DNA from: Selenomonadaceae bacterium
Lineage (GTDB): Bacteria > Bacillota > Negativicutes > Selenomonadales > Selenomonadaceae
Assembly (NCBI GenBank): GCA_030523645.1
Contig: JAUNIB010000001.1
Coordinates: 558,001-622,000, forward strand
Reading direction: 5' to 3'
Length of the DNA: 64,000 bases
Part shown: positions 17,260 through 27,574 of the stretch, one piece after another
Layout of the letters: the number at the start of each line of letters is the position of its first letter
Position numbering within the stretch: position 1 is the first letter of the stretch
Made by a program: the position numbers and the translations under genes
Notes under the pieces: generated by a model
What the model was told of the DNA's origin: nothing
What the model saw: only the letters and a program-made list of their open reading frames with translations
The model's database searches: none

Positions 17260-18709
17260 GGCCCAGCTCCTTCCATTTCTCATCCACATTGCGCTTAACG
17301 ATTTCACTCATCGATATCTCGTCAGGCCACTCCCGTGTATGCCCCTCTTCCGGCCATGTCTTTGTTGCATCAATGCCGAGCTTCGTTCCCCACTTTGCCA
17401 TCGGCGAAGAATGGTCTAATACATCAAGCGGGCCATCAACCATTACAAGGTCGTGCTTTGCATCAATATTATTGAATACACGCCACCATACTTCCTTCTC
17501 ATCCTGAACATCAACATGCTCATCAACGACGATAATCATCTTTGTGAACATCATCTGCCCCATTCCCCAAATGGACTGCATTACCTTCTTCGCCTGCTGG
17601 GGATAGGTCTTCTTGATAGAAACCATGGCACAGTTGTGGAATACACCGGTAAGCGGCAGGTTTATATCAACAATTTCCGGTATAATCTGCTGAAGAATCG
17701 GCAGGAATATCCTCTCCGTTGCCTTAGCAATGTAGCAGTCTTCCATTGGCGGACGGCCAACGATAGTCGCAGAATAAATGGGATTCTTTCTATGAGTTAT
17801 ACAGGTGATATGGAATACAGGATAATCATCGGCCAAGGAATAATAACCGGTATGGTCACCAAAGGGACCCTCCCGGCGAACTTCTCCAGCCTCTACATAT
17901 CCTTCCAAAACAATCTCGCTGGTTGCCGGGACCTCAATGTCCACGGTTACACACTTGGTGAGCTCGACCGATTTATGTCTGAGGAAGCCTGCAAAAACCA
18001 TTTCATCCACATCCCGCGGCAGCGGCGCAGTTGCTGCGTAGGTCAATGCAGGGTCGGTACCGATGGCAACCGCTACTTCCATACGCTTATTTCCGGATGA
18101 CACCGTATCACGGAAATTATCAGCACCGTTTTTATGAATGTGCCAATGCATACCGGTTGTTTTTTTGTCATATTTCTGAAGACGATACATTCCCACATTT
18201 CGTTTACCGGTGGCAGGATTTTTTGTAAATACAAGAGGGAGGGTAATAAACGGCCCGCCATCCTGCGGCCAGCATCTAAGAATCGGGAACTTATCCAAAT
18301 CCGGGTCTCTTTCAATAACTTCCTGACAGGGAGCGTTCTTTACATACTTAGGGAAATTAATCGCTCTTTTAATCATAGGAATTATCGAAATAACATCCAT
18401 TTTATTCTGGAGAGAGATATAAGGCAGCCTCAGCATGGTGCGAATTTCATCTGCTACATCGTCAATCCTATTGACTCCCAAAGCCATTGCCATGCGTTCC
18501 ATACTGCCAAAGGCATTTATCAAAACCGGCACATCATAACCGATTACATTTTCAAAAAGAAGTGCAACATTTCCTGCACCCTCACGCTTGGAAATGCGGT
18601 CGGTAATCTCAGTTATTTCCAGATCACAGCTTACCGGAGTCTTTATTCGCTTCAACAACCCACGCTTTTCCAACTCGGCAGCAAACTCTCTTAAGTCCTT
18701 GTAAGCCAT
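17252..18709 (-). CDS. UbiD-family decarboxylase, probably of the menaquinone pathway
   Basis: Prenylated-FMN-dependent aromatic decarboxylase of 485 residues. ENVIGYDVPVLINAFGS near residue 53, GDHTGYYSLADDYPVF near 280 and ATIVGRPPMEDCYIAKATE near 310 are hallmark stretches; the last includes conserved acidic residues. The match to the menaquinone decarboxylase type and its overlap with a UbiA-type gene suggest MqnL. The UbiX-type flavin prenyltransferase it needs is not in the window and must be elsewhere. It starts 6 bp after tatC, with GAGAAAGTGAGA as a weak ribosome site. Confidence 0.88.
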   Translation of the reverse strand: MAYKDLREFAAELEKRGLLKRIKTPVSCDLEITEITDRISKREGAGNVALLFENVIGYDVPVLINAFGSMERMAMALGVNRIDDVADEIRTMLRLPYISLQNKMDVISIIPMIKRAINFPKYVKNAPCQEVIERDPDLDKFPILRCWPQDGGPFITLPLVFTKNPATGKRNVGMYRLQKYDKKTTGMHWHIHKNGADNFRDTVSSGNKRMEVAVAIGTDPALTYAATAPLPRDVDEMVFAGFLRHKSVELTKCVTVDIEVPATSEIVLEGYVEAGEVRREGPFGDHTGYYSLADDYPVFHITCITHRKNPIYSATIVGRPPMEDCYIAKATERIFLPILQQIIPEIVDINLPLTGVFHNCAMVSIKKTYPQQAKKVMQSIWGMGQMMFTKMIIVVDEHVDVQDEKEVWWRVFNNIDAKHDLVMVDGPLDVLDHSSPMAKWGTKLGIDATKTWPEEGHTREWPDEISMSEIVKRNVDEKWKELGLD

Positions 18710-18715
18710 TCTATC

Positions 18716-19555
18716 TCACTTTCTCAGAATAAATTTTACGATGACATAACTCAGCTCATATAAGATAATCATGGGAAGCGCTATCATAGTCTGAGTAAAT
18801 ATGTCTGGGGTCGGAGTAATGATTGCTCCGATTACAAAGGAGAAAAATATAACATAACGCTGTTTTTCTCCAAGAAACTTCGATGTAAGTAAACCGAGCT
18901 TGGCCGCAATTACAATTACCAGCGGCAGCTCAAATACAAATCCGAAGGGCAAAATAAATGAAAATAGAAAATCAAAATACCGGGCCACCGAAAACATCGG
19001 CAGTAAAGTATCGCTGCCAAATCCTCCAAAAAATTTTAATGCAGCCGGCATTACCAGGAAAAAGGAAAACGCCAACCCGGACAGGAAGAGGATTACAGAT
19101 GACGGAACAATTACAGCTGCTATATAGCGTTCTTTGATGGTCAGTGCCGGCAAAACAAAACACCATAACTGGTAAAACACCACCGGCAATGCAAGAATAA
19201 AGCCGCAGCAGATAGATACCTTCAAGTAAGTAAAGAAGGCTTCAGACGGCTGAAGATAATAAAGTTTTCCAACCGGCTCGGAAATAAAAGACATTATTTC
19301 TTCTATGAAGAAATAACAAATCCCGCTGCATATTACAATAGCAGCGATTGAGCGAATCAGACGCCAGCGCAGCTCCTCAAGATGCGCAAGAAGGGACATG
19401 CTGCCGTCATCATTGTCTTCTTCATCCGCCGAATCATCACTTTCTTCGGAAGAATAATTCAATGAACTTTGTTCCTGAGACTCTTCTGCTTCTTCCACTT
19501 CCGAAGTCAGGACGCGGTCAGAACTTTCCTGCTTATCTTTTCGTTCCTCAGGCAT
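18716..19555 (-). CDS. tatC: Twin-arginine translocase subunit TatC with acidic N-terminal extension
   Basis: Receptor subunit of the Tat system for folded proteins. The TatC core begins near residue 53 with [18 protein letters not shown], the conserved cytoplasmic start, and has six membrane segments; FELPLVIV near residue 195 is also typical. Before it stands an extra ~52 residues, extremely rich in Glu, Asp and Ser. An internal ATG at the core start would give a normal TatC, but the 19555 start overlaps tatA by 8 bases and the stretch stays open and biased, so the extension may be real. Operon order is tatA-tatC-ubiD. Confidence 0.93.
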   Translation of the reverse strand: MPEERKDKQESSDRVLTSEVEEAEESQEQSSLNYSSEESDDSADEEDNDDGSMSLLAHLEELRWRLIRSIAAIVICSGICYFFIEEIMSFISEPVGKLYYLQPSEAFFTYLKVSICCGFILALPVVFYQLWCFVLPALTIKERYIAAVIVPSSVILFLSGLAFSFFLVMPAALKFFGGFGSDTLLPMFSVARYFDFLFSFILPFGFVFELPLVIVIAAKLGLLTSKFLGEKQRYVIFFSFVIGAIITPTPDIFTQTMIALPMIILYELSYVIVKFILRK

Positions 19556-19751
19556 CTTCCTTCACTTCGCTCTTGCTCTCAGATTTTTCGGCTTTTGCAG
19601 GCTTTGATTCAGTAATGTCTGAAGTTGCTTTCTTAAACTCATTGATTCCTTTGCCAAGGGCTCTGCCAACCTCAGGAAGCTTGCCTGGGCCAAATACGAC
19701 AAGACCGATTATAAGAATAAGAATAAGTTCTGGAACTCCAATGCCAAACAT
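19548..19751 (-). CDS. tatA: Twin-arginine translocase pore subunit TatA
   Basis: A 67-residue protein with one N-terminal membrane helix ([20 protein letters not shown]) followed by an amphipathic helix ([16 protein letters not shown]) and a charged tail, the classic TatA layout including the FGPGKLP hinge. The ATG at 19751 is chosen over a TTG three codons upstream because AAGGAG lies 9 bases before it. It overlaps tatC by 8 bases. TatB is not present, as in many Firmicutes, where one TatA-like protein suffices. Confidence 0.94.
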   Translation of the reverse strand: MFGIGVPELILILIIGLVVFGPGKLPEVGRALGKGINEFKKATSDITESKPAKAEKSESKSEVKEDA

Positions 19752-19771
19752 ATTTAACAACTCCTTGTATA

Positions 19772-20743
19772 TCAGAAATTTCTTCTCAAGATGTAATCAG
19801 CAAGTGATTCAAAAGACTTTCTCAATTCCGAATCGCATTCTTCAGGAATGGACGCCTTCGCCTGTCTTATGAACTCCTGAACTTTTTTCCGGGAGAAATC
19901 CACACCGCCGCTTTCTCTGACTATTGTTATAGCTTCCGCCAGCTCCGACTCCGACATTTCCGGATTGGAAACGATAGCTGTCAGCTTTTCCCTATCGGAT
20001 GAATTATTAAGGGCATATATCACAGGAAGAGTAATAACTCCCTGCCTTATATCACTTCCTGCCGGTTTTCCTATAGACGCATCGGTTCCGGTTATATCAA
20101 GAAGGTCGTCTGTTATCTGGAAGGCCATGCCGAGATTATAGCCGAAGTCATGCATCTGCCGAGCCATCTTCGGTCCTACGCCTTCTACCATCGCTCCGGT
20201 TTCACAGCACACAGCCATAAACTCTGCCGTTTTGCGTTCAATCTGCCGGTAATATTCATCAGCGTCTTCAGGAATCTTGTACAATGATGAATCCTGCTGA
20301 ATTTCTCCTACAGTTAAGAGTTTCACCAAGTCTGCCAGCTTCAGACCGACCTCCCGCGGATATTCTTTATCCCCGATTAATCCAAACACACTGGCAAACA
20401 GATAGTCACCGGCCAATACTGCCACATGATTGCCGAATCTTGCGTTGGCTGTTTCTTTTCCTCTTCGCAGGCCTGAATTATCTATGACATCATCATGTAT
20501 AAGAGAGGCTACATGAGTAATTTCCAACGCTGCTGCCAGCGGCACTAAATCATCATAATTATCTTTGCCGGACAAACGGGCCGACAGCAGAAAAAGTGCC
20601 GGACGCAGCCTTTTTCCACCGGCACCGATAAGACGACTGCCAATATCTGACAGCATCGGCAGAGGTGTATTGGATACATTTTGCAGACAGACCTCTACTG
20701 CATCAAGTTCTTTTTTTATTGGAGAATACGATTCAGATAGCAA
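19772..20743 (-). CDS. Polyprenyl diphosphate synthase (long-chain trans type)
   Basis: Extends isoprenoid diphosphates to the quinone side chain. It has about 323 residues. The first Asp-rich motif is [15 protein letters not shown] near residue 83 and the second [11 protein letters not shown] near 212, with GGKRLRP near 45. It is likely a heptaprenyl- or octaprenyl-type synthase, but chain length cannot be read safely. The TTG at 20743 has AGGTGAT 4-6 bases upstream and is preferred over a GTG at 20752, which would sit inside that site. First gene of an operon with tatAC, ubiD-like, ubiA-like, folD and fhs. Confidence 0.9.
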   Translation of the reverse strand: MLSESYSPIKKELDAVEVCLQNVSNTPLPMLSDIGSRLIGAGGKRLRPALFLLSARLSGKDNYDDLVPLAAALEITHVASLIHDDVIDNSGLRRGKETANARFGNHVAVLAGDYLFASVFGLIGDKEYPREVGLKLADLVKLLTVGEIQQDSSLYKIPEDADEYYRQIERKTAEFMAVCCETGAMVEGVGPKMARQMHDFGYNLGMAFQITDDLLDITGTDASIGKPAGSDIRQGVITLPVIYALNNSSDREKLTAIVSNPEMSESELAEAITIVRESGGVDFSRKKVQEFIRQAKASIPEECDSELRKSFESLADYILRRNF

Positions 20744-20874
20744 AATAATCACCTAAAAAGCAAATTTGAAAAATTTACACTTACCCTAATTTGAAAATAA
20801 TTCTAGCTTATACTTAACTTTTCCTGCCTCACCGAAAGATTTTATAAAAAAACCTTCATTTTTTCCATAGATAC

Positions 20875-20904
20875 TTGTAAAAGAATACAGTATAAATCTA
20901 TAAT
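20875..20904 (+). promoter_or_regulatory. Promoter of deoD
   Basis: TTGTAA at 20875-20880 and TATAAT at 20899-20904 are 18 bases apart, about 45 bases before the deoD start. They match a housekeeping sigma promoter well. The divergent polyprenyl synthase promoter must lie in the same 200 bp region but is not clear by eye. Confidence 0.7.
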
Positions 20905-20948
20905 AAAAACATGAAATTTTACAGTTAATTGCGAAAGAAGGTAATACT

Positions 20949-21653
20949 ATGGGATGGCATATTTCCGGAGAGCCCGGCGAGGTCGCAGAACGCATCCTGC
21001 TGCCTGGTGATCCTCTCAGAGCAAAACACGCAGCCGAAGCATTCCTTACTGATGTTAAGCAGTTTAATTCCACAAGAAACATTCTCGGCTATACAGGTTT
21101 GTACAAGGGCGAAAGAGTGTCCGTCATGGGAACCGGTATGGGAATGCCCTCGATATCAATTTATGTCAACGAATTGATAAAAGACTATGGCGTAAAGCGT
21201 CTCGTACGAGTCGGCACCTGCGGGGCAATGCAGGAAAGCATCAAGGTTCGTGATGTTGTAATCGCTCAGGCCTGTACCACCGATTCATCCATGATTAATA
21301 ACACCTTCGGCCCATCTATCACCTTCGCCCCGACGGCAGACTTCGCTTTCCTTGAGCAGGCTGTTGCCGTTGCCAGAGAAAACGGCATCACTGTTCATGT
21401 CGGAAATGTTCTATCACAGGACAGGCTGTATGATGACGAGATTGATCTGACTAAGCTGCAGAAATATGGTGTTTTGGCTGCCGAAATGGAGGCTGCTGCT
21501 CTCTATCTCCTTGCCTCCAAATATCATGTACAGGGGCTTGCTCTCTTTACCGTCAGCAATCATTTAATAACCGGCGAAGAGACAACACCGGAGGAAAGAA
21601 CCACCACCTTTGACGACATGCTGCGAATCGCCTTCGAAGCTGCAATTCGCTGA
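20949..21653 (+). CDS. deoD: Purine-nucleoside phosphorylase DeoD
   Basis: Hexameric-type phosphorylase cleaving purine nucleosides to base and ribose 1-phosphate for salvage. It has 234 residues. Phosphate- and ribose-binding stretches include LLPGDPLRAKH near residue 17, GTGMGMPSISIY near 61, RVGTCGAM near 84 and EMEAAALY near 179; the catalytic Asp lies in the usual SNHLITGE-type loop region near 203. GAAAGAAGG is a good ribosome site. Monocistronic, with its own promoter and terminator. The xpt and permease genes elsewhere in the window belong to the same salvage route. Confidence 0.96.
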   Translation: MGWHISGEPGEVAERILLPGDPLRAKHAAEAFLTDVKQFNSTRNILGYTGLYKGERVSVMGTGMGMPSISIYVNELIKDYGVKRLVRVGTCGAMQESIKVRDVVIAQACTTDSSMINNTFGPSITFAPTADFAFLEQAVAVARENGITVHVGNVLSQDRLYDDEIDLTKLQKYGVLAAEMEAAALYLLASKYHVQGLALFTVSNHLITGEETTPEERTTTFDDMLRIAFEAAIR

Positions 21654-21669
21654 ATACTCTATAACGCAG

Positions 21670-21720
21670 CAGCGGCTGTAATGTTCCGTACAGGTACATT
21701 GCAGCCGCTGTTTTCTATTA
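21670..21720 (+). terminator. Terminator after deoD
   Basis: CAGCGGCTG at 21670-21678 pairs with CAGCCGCTG at 21702-21710, extended by AATGT/ACATT, and is followed by TTTTCTATTATT. It separates deoD from the convergent cation efflux gene. Confidence 0.88.
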
Positions 21721-22893
21721 TTATTGATATGGATGGTCAAGATGAATGGAAGCCGTATACGGGCTGAATCTGTTCAGCAGCTCCTCAAAAATCATGCCTT
21801 TTAGCCTTTCATCATTTATTTTATATCCATGAGGAACCATTATCTCAAAACACATCTTTTTCTGTTCGCCCTCGGACTCGGTAAGCCGAAAATCATGCAG
21901 CGATAATCTGCTGTCAATATTTCTGATGATTTCATTGACCGCCCTCTGGCAGATTTTTTCCTCGGTATTATCAAGGTCAACCGGGTCCATGTGAATAATT
22001 ACTTCTACTCCCAGCTCCTCATTTATTCTTTTCTCCAGAGCATCAACAATATCGTGCGCTGTTACCATATCATAGTCTGCAGAAATCTCAGCATGAAGTG
22101 TTGCAAAAGAATGGTTCGGGCCGTAGCTGTGAATGACAAGATCGTGATAACCCAAAATATCATTGTTCTGTTTTACAATTTCATCAATTCTGTCCGTCAG
22201 TTCTTCATCAGGATTGGTACCGAGCAAAGGCTTGAGCGTGTCATCAGCGGCATGATAGCCGGTAAGCAGAATGAACAGAGCTACAACCATTCCGGCATAA
22301 CCGTCAATGTTGTATCCGCCGCAATAGAAAACGATAATACTCAGCAGTACGCCGCTGGTAGAAATGCAATCGGAAAAGCTGTCTGTCGCCGCAGCTCTGA
22401 TTGCTACGGAATCAATCCTATTGCCAATAGTCTTATAGAAATAGCCGAGCCACAGCTTAGCCAGAATAGAAACGGCAAGACCGCCTATTACTACGATATC
22501 TACATTGATATCCACAGGAGAAACAATGCGGTGATAAGACTCCTCCGCCGTCTTAAATCCAACAACAATGATTATTGCCGCCAGGAAAAGGCCGGTAAGG
22601 TATTCTATACGACCATGGCCGTATGGATGTTCGTCATCAGCCGGCTTTGCCGCAAAGCGAAAGCCCAGAATCGTCACAAGAGATACACCGGCGTCAGATA
22701 AATTATTGATAGCATCAGCAATTATTGCCACAGATTCGGTAATTAGGCCCAAACTGAGCTTTAGGGCAAACAGCAGAAAGTTTACAACAATTCCGACTGA
22801 TCCGGTAAACTGTCCTACCTTCTTTCGGTCATCGGGATTATCACCCTTTGGCATCCTTCCCCCAAAGCAGCGATATAGCAGCATATCTGTCAT
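21721..22893 (-). CDS. Cation diffusion facilitator (CDF) family metal efflux protein
   Basis: Proton-coupled exporter of divalent metals of about 390 residues. Six membrane helices cover roughly residues 28-220; IADAINNLSDAGVSL near 60 and ATDSFSDCISTSGVLL near 170 carry the metal-site Asp/Asn residues of helices 2 and 5. The DEHPYGHGRIEYL motif near 88 is typical. The cytoplasmic domain is long (~170 residues) and contains a second ferredoxin-like piece, as in the MamM/FieF-like YdfM/YeaB group of Firmicutes. The start has AAGGAGG. The metal (Mn, Fe or Zn) is not predictable. Confidence 0.9.
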   Translation of the reverse strand: MTDMLLYRCFGGRMPKGDNPDDRKKVGQFTGSVGIVVNFLLFALKLSLGLITESVAIIADAINNLSDAGVSLVTILGFRFAAKPADDEHPYGHGRIEYLTGLFLAAIIIVVGFKTAEESYHRIVSPVDINVDIVVIGGLAVSILAKLWLGYFYKTIGNRIDSVAIRAAATDSFSDCISTSGVLLSIIVFYCGGYNIDGYAGMVVALFILLTGYHAADDTLKPLLGTNPDEELTDRIDEIVKQNNDILGYHDLVIHSYGPNHSFATLHAEISADYDMVTAHDIVDALEKRINEELGVEVIIHMDPVDLDNTEEKICQRAVNEIIRNIDSRLSLHDFRLTESEGEQKKMCFEIMVPHGYKINDERLKGMIFEELLNRFSPYTASIHLDHPYQ

Positions 22894-23000
22894 TTTATCC
22901 TCCTTATGGTGTCGTCGTCATATTTTCAGCACAGAGTTAATCATAATTGATAATGAAAAAGAAATTGAAAATAATTATTCATACCCGTAAAAGCACGAGA

Positions 23001-23024
23001 AGCGCTTGCATAACAGCAAGCGCT
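23001..23024 (-). terminator. Hairpin after uvrA, possible terminator
   Basis: AGCGCTTGC and GCAAGCGCT form a perfect 9 bp stem with a 6-base loop, 69 bp after the uvrA stop. On the minus strand it is followed by TCTCGTGCTTTT, a poor T run, so termination may be weak. Confidence 0.5.
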
Positions 23025-23092
23025 CCATCAGATAAAAGAATACACTATTAATTTAATATTGGCAAGCAAAACCTGAAAATAAATAACAGCTA

Positions 23093-25915
23093 TCAATGGC
23101 GTTTCTTCAGGAACGGCTTGAGAAAATGACCGGTATATGACTGCTTCACCTTGGAGATTTCCTCCGGTGTACCGGTACATACCACTGTACCGCCGCCATC
23201 TCCTCCCTCCGGTCCAAGGTCGATGATATAATCAGCAGATTTAATCACATCAAGATTATGCTCAATGACAACTACAGTATCTCCTGCATCAACCAGCCTC
23301 TGCAAAATGACAAGCAGACGAGAAATATCATCGGTATGGAGACCGGTAGTCGGTTCATCGAGGATGTACAGGGTTTTACCGGTTGATCTCCTCGACAGTT
23401 CGGAAGCCAGTTTTACCCGCTGCGCCTCACCGCCAGAAAGAGTGGTTGCCGGCTGACCAAGCCTGATATAGCCGAGACCGACATCGTGAATCGTCTGAAG
23501 TTTTCTGGCAATCACCGGGATATTAGCAAAGAATTCCAAGGCCTCATCGATAGTCATGTTCAGGACATCGGATATGCTCTTTCCCTTGTATTTTGCCTCA
23601 AGGGTTTCCCGATTATACCTTGCACCGTGACATACCTCACAAGGAACATAAACATCCGGCAGAAAGTGCATTTCAATCTTTATTATGCCGTCACCTCTGC
23701 AGGCTTCACACCTGCCGCCTTTGACATTAAAGCTGAATCTTCCCGGCTTATATCCCCGCATTTTTGCCTCCGGTGTTTTGCTGAACAAATCACGGATAGC
23801 ATCAAATAAACCTGTATAAGTAGCCGGGTTTGATCTTGGGGTACGGCCAATCGGCGACTGGTCTACATCTATTATCTTATCTATATTTCCCAAGCCGACA
23901 ATTTCATCATGTTTTCCCGGCCTCCCTTTTGTCCTGTACAGTCTGGCCGCCACTCCCTTAAAGAGTATTTCATTGACCAGCGTACTCTTGCCGGAACCTG
24001 AAACACCGGTAACAACGGTAAATACTCCCAAAGGAAATTTAACATTTACTTTTTTCAGATTGTTCTCCGCTGCCCCAATTATTTCCAAAGCTTTTCCATT
24101 GCCTGTCCTGCGAGTCTCGGGCACGGGAATCCATTTTCTTCCCGAAAGATACTGACCGGTAATAGACTCCGGTGAAGCTGAAATCTCTTCTGCCGTACCT
24201 TGAGCTACGACTCTTCCGCCATGCTCTCCTGCTCCCGGCCCAATATCAATAATCTGATCTGCCGTTCTCATTGTGTCCTCGTCATGCTCTACCACAATGA
24301 GAGTATTGCCCAAATCGCGCAGACGGCATAAAGCCTCCAGCAGTCTGTTATTGTCCCTCTGATGAAGACCTATACTGGGTTCATCGAGAATGTACAATAC
24401 GCCCATCAGACCTGAGCCAATCTGAGTGGCTAGTCTGATACGCTGAGCCTCTCCGCCGGAGAGTGTCCCTGCGGAACGACTCAAAGTAAGATAGTCAAGC
24501 CCCACATGAGACAGGAAACCAAGTCTTGCCTTTATCTCCTTGAGAATCTGAACCGCAATCTTCCTTTCCCGCTCAGATAAATCAAGCTTCTCAAAAAACG
24601 GCAGTGATTCTCTGACTGAAAGAGAAGTTACCTGATGAATATTCTTTCCTCCCACAGTCACCGCAAGAGTTTCCGGCTTCAGCCTTGCTCCGCTGCATAC
24701 CGGGCATGGAGTTTCTGTCATGTATTGTTCGTAGCTTTCCCGCATTTCATCTGAGGTCGTCTCCTTGTACCTGCGTTCAAGCAAATTCATTACGCCTTCA
24801 AAGTAAACATGATGCGTTCTGACTTCTCCAAACATATTTTCATACTCGAAGTCCACCATCTCTCTTGAACCGTAAAGGAGGGAATTTCTCAGCGAATCCG
24901 GCAGCTCATTCCACGGTGTCTCCAACCTTTGTTTATGCTTGTACAGCATTGCACCTATCTGACACATTGCATAGGAGGCAAGGTTTTTCGACAATGGGGC
25001 AAAGGCTCCTTCGGCAACACTTTTTGTCGGATCGGGAACCACAAGGCTCTCATCAAACTTCATATTGCTTCCCAAACCGCTGCATTGAGGACAGGCACCG
25101 TAGGGACTGTTAAATGAAAACATTCGCGGAGCTATCTCCGGCAAGCTTATTCCACAGTCTACACAGGCAAAATTCTGACTGAACATCAGGGTTTCTCCAT
25201 CCACAATGTCAACATAGACTACGCCGCCGCCGATTTTCAGCGCCGTTTCCACAGAATCAGCCAATCGTTCTCTTATGTCCTCACGAATTGCAAGGCGATC
25301 GACAATTACTTCGATGGTATGTTTCTTGTTCTTATCGAGATTTATATCATCGTTTATGTCGTATATCTCTCCGTCTATTCGTATGCGTACATAGCCGTCC
25401 CGTCGGATTTCTGCCAGCGTATTGCGATGTTCTCCCTTTTTCCCCCTTACCACCTGTGCGATTATGTATATCTTCGTCCGCTCAGGAAGTTTCAGTATCT
25501 GATCAAGCATCTGGTCAAGGGACTGCTGCGTTATCGCCTTGCCGCACTTCGGGCAGTGGGGATGTCCCGCTCTGGCAAACAAAAGACGGAGGTAGTCGTA
25601 TATCTCCGTCACTGTTCCTACCGTTGAACGAGGATTGTGACTGGTAGTTTTTTGGTCTATAGATATAGCCGGTGACAACCCCTCTATATAGTCAACATCA
25701 GGCTTATCCATCTGACCGAGAAACTGTCTTGCGTATGACGAAAGAGATTCCACATATCTCCTTTGTCCTTCGGCATATATTGTATCAAAGGCCAAAGATG
25801 ACTTTCCCGATCCGGACAATCCTGTCACTACTACCAGCTTGTCTCTGGGAATTTTAAGACTTATGTTTTTCAGGTTATGAGCTCTGGCGCCTTTTATTTT
25901 TATAAAATTATCCAT
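23093..25915 (-). CDS. uvrA: Excinuclease ABC subunit A
   Basis: DNA-damage sensor of nucleotide excision repair. The 940 residues include two ABC ATPase cassettes: Walker [10 protein letters not shown] near 33 and GVSGSGKST near 640, signatures [12 protein letters not shown] near 488 and [12 protein letters not shown] near 828. Zinc-binding cysteines are seen in [24 protein letters not shown] and CEACRGDG. It starts 4 bp after the PaaK-like gene, so both share transcription. I see no clear LexA box just upstream, because the gene is internal to an operon; uvrB is not in the window. Confidence 0.98.
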   Translation of the reverse strand: MDNFIKIKGARAHNLKNISLKIPRDKLVVVTGLSGSGKSSLAFDTIYAEGQRRYVESLSSYARQFLGQMDKPDVDYIEGLSPAISIDQKTTSHNPRSTVGTVTEIYDYLRLLFARAGHPHCPKCGKAITQQSLDQMLDQILKLPERTKIYIIAQVVRGKKGEHRNTLAEIRRDGYVRIRIDGEIYDINDDINLDKNKKHTIEVIVDRLAIREDIRERLADSVETALKIGGGVVYVDIVDGETLMFSQNFACVDCGISLPEIAPRMFSFNSPYGACPQCSGLGSNMKFDESLVVPDPTKSVAEGAFAPLSKNLASYAMCQIGAMLYKHKQRLETPWNELPDSLRNSLLYGSREMVDFEYENMFGEVRTHHVYFEGVMNLLERRYKETTSDEMRESYEQYMTETPCPVCSGARLKPETLAVTVGGKNIHQVTSLSVRESLPFFEKLDLSERERKIAVQILKEIKARLGFLSHVGLDYLTLSRSAGTLSGGEAQRIRLATQIGSGLMGVLYILDEPSIGLHQRDNNRLLEALCRLRDLGNTLIVVEHDEDTMRTADQIIDIGPGAGEHGGRVVAQGTAEEISASPESITGQYLSGRKWIPVPETRRTGNGKALEIIGAAENNLKKVNVKFPLGVFTVVTGVSGSGKSTLVNEILFKGVAARLYRTKGRPGKHDEIVGLGNIDKIIDVDQSPIGRTPRSNPATYTGLFDAIRDLFSKTPEAKMRGYKPGRFSFNVKGGRCEACRGDGIIKIEMHFLPDVYVPCEVCHGARYNRETLEAKYKGKSISDVLNMTIDEALEFFANIPVIARKLQTIHDVGLGYIRLGQPATTLSGGEAQRVKLASELSRRSTGKTLYILDEPTTGLHTDDISRLLVILQRLVDAGDTVVVIEHNLDVIKSADYIIDLGPEGGDGGGTVVCTGTPEEISKVKQSYTGHFLKPFLKKRH

Positions 25916-25919
25916 ATTC

Positions 25920-26726
25920 CTACCATTCTGTCTTCAAGCCAATTAACGGCAGCGTAACCGCATCAGTATCCGTGAGGATGATTCCGTCATCGACACGCCT
26001 TATAAGCAAACCATCACGCGGTACATACTCACCGTTCTCCGACCTGTAAAAATCTATAAGAGCTGTTGTGAATGAAAGAGAAACAATCTCGTAAAGCGGA
26101 ACACCGAGCCGCTCCTCGTATGCGGCAAGGTTTCTTTTTACATCCTTCCGACAACCCTCAGATATTATTATAGCACGAAACAATGTTTCTAAATGATTAT
26201 TGTCACCTTCCGGAAAATATTTTTCCAAAGCTGAAGAATGAAAGACAATCGTGTCCGCTCCCATACTTTTGAGCAACAGTCTCTTTTCCCGCCAATCTGC
26301 ATTTTCCGGCAGATAGAAAACATTGGCCCCAAGCATTGACAAGGCCAAGTAGATTTCGCTGTTTTCCATCGATGAAAGACCATCAAGCGCTACAATCGAA
26401 GATCTGTTAACACCTTTATCAGCCAGATATGTCTTTGTTCTTTCAACATCGGCAGAAGTCTCATGAGCGGACCTTGCCTTCAGAAAACGGTGGTTTTGAT
26501 AAACGGCCGTACAGATTTCTGCCACAGCACTCATCGGAATTGTAATAAGATCAAAAAATGATTTCTGTATATATTCTTCACATTTGATAACCGGAAGCTC
26601 AACATCATTATCCGATTCAATAAAGCTTTCGACAGAAAATCCATGTTCATCATACCATGCTTTATAAAAGGGACTTCTCTCGTAGGCCCAGCAAAGACTC
26701 TTTTTGAGGCTCTCGTTAATTTTCAT
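25920..26726 (-). CDS. Uncharacterised protein resembling a shortened PaaK/LuxE adenylate-forming enzyme
   Basis: A 268-residue soluble protein. The start ([20 protein letters not shown]) is like the N-terminus of phenylacetate-CoA ligases, and the middle ([20 protein letters not shown], then [20 protein letters not shown]) follows the order of that fold. The usual ATP-binding Ser/Thr/Gly-rich loop and the C-terminal acyl-adenylate lysine domain are missing, and the length is about 60% of a full enzyme. It may be a non-catalytic relative or use a changed site. It lies 4 bp before uvrA and directly after the cheR terminator. Function unknown. Confidence 0.6.
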   Translation of the reverse strand: MKINESLKKSLCWAYERSPFYKAWYDEHGFSVESFIESDNDVELPVIKCEEYIQKSFFDLITIPMSAVAEICTAVYQNHRFLKARSAHETSADVERTKTYLADKGVNRSSIVALDGLSSMENSEIYLALSMLGANVFYLPENADWREKRLLLKSMGADTIVFHSSALEKYFPEGDNNHLETLFRAIIISEGCRKDVKRNLAAYEERLGVPLYEIVSLSFTTALIDFYRSENGEYVPRDGLLIRRVDDGIILTDTDAVTLPLIGLKTEW

Positions 26727-26739
26727 CTTTACAACACCT

Positions 26740-26766
26740 AAAAAAAGGGAGGGCGATGCCCTCCCT
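26740..26766 (-). terminator. Terminator after cheR
   Basis: AGGGAGGGC and GCCCTCCCT form a perfect 9 bp stem with loop ATC on the minus strand, followed by seven T. The next gene starts only 14 bp further, leaving no room for a separate promoter, so read-through or a promoter inside cheR must serve uvrA. Confidence 0.9.
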
Positions 26767-26788
26767 GAATAACTCTATAATATTATTT

Positions 26789-27574
26789 TTACGCCAAAGG
26801 TTTCTGATAAAAGAAGGGCTTATAGCTGGTATAACCAAGTTTACGGAAGTTCAATATTGCCTCGGTAGCACCGACAAAGAGAATTCCACCAGGCTTCAGA
26901 GCCTTAAGGAAGTTGCTGTAAAGCTGATCCTTCGCCTGCTCGGTGAAATAAATAACAACATTGCGGCAAAGAATGAGGTCAAAATTTGACTCAAAAGGAT
27001 CCTTCAGCAGATTATGACGCTTAAACTCAATGGAGGACTTTATTTCTCTCTTAACAGCGTACTTGCCGTCATTCTTATCAAAATACTTTGCCAAGCGGGC
27101 CGGTGTTACTGCCTTCAGCTCATTTTCGGTATAGACACCGGCACGGGCCTTTGCCAGGATTTCGATATCCAGGTCACTGGCCAGAATACGATGATTCTTA
27201 CCGGGAGTAAGCTCTCTCATAATCATAGACAAGGAATAAGGCTCAGCACCGATAGAACATCCGGCACTCCATATATTCAGTTTAGGTGAACGCTTCAAGA
27301 GATACGGTATAATATCCGTCTCCAAAAGATTGAATTTCTCCGGAGTTCTGAAGAATTCAGATACGTTAATGGTAAGATACTCGATAAAAGCAGCAAAATC
27401 ATCTTTATCCTTGCAGCATTCATCAAAATATCCGGCAAATGAATTAAAGCCGTTGCGAGTTACAAGATTCTGAATACGGCGTTTCATCTGAGCCTCTTTA
27501 TAGAGGTCAAGGTCAATGCCGGTTTTAGCCTTCAGCTTATTCTTAAATAAGCCCCAATCCTGATCATCCATCAT
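26789..27574 (-). CDS. cheR: CheR-type chemoreceptor protein methyltransferase
   Basis: Transfers methyl groups from SAM to glutamates of chemoreceptors. It has 261 residues. The N-terminal helical CheR domain covers ~1-75, and the catalytic domain follows, with IWSAGCSIGAEPYSLSM near residue 99 (SAM-binding loop), ASDLDIEIL near 129 and LILCRNVVIYFTE near 200. The start ATG has a GGGGGG run about 9 bases upstream. No receptor or cheB gene is adjacent, so this is an orphan cheR. CheX-type genes lie 30 kb away in the window. Confidence 0.94.
   Translation of the reverse strand: MMDDQDWGLFKNKLKAKTGIDLDLYKEAQMKRRIQNLVTRNGFNSFAGYFDECCKDKDDFAAFIEYLTINVSEFFRTPEKFNLLETDIIPYLLKRSPKLNIWSAGCSIGAEPYSLSMIMRELTPGKNHRILASDLDIEILAKARAGVYTENELKAVTPARLAKYFDKNDGKYAVKREIKSSIEFKRHNLLKDPFESNFDLILCRNVVIYFTEQAKDQLYSNFLKALKPGGILFVGATEAILNFRKLGYTSYKPFFYQKPLA

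Noticed and set aside
17260-17307. Longer N-terminus of the UbiA-type protein
   Set aside because: It would overlap ubiD by 56 bp and lacks a ribosome site; the TTG at 17259 has GGAAGGAG and an 8-base stop overlap.
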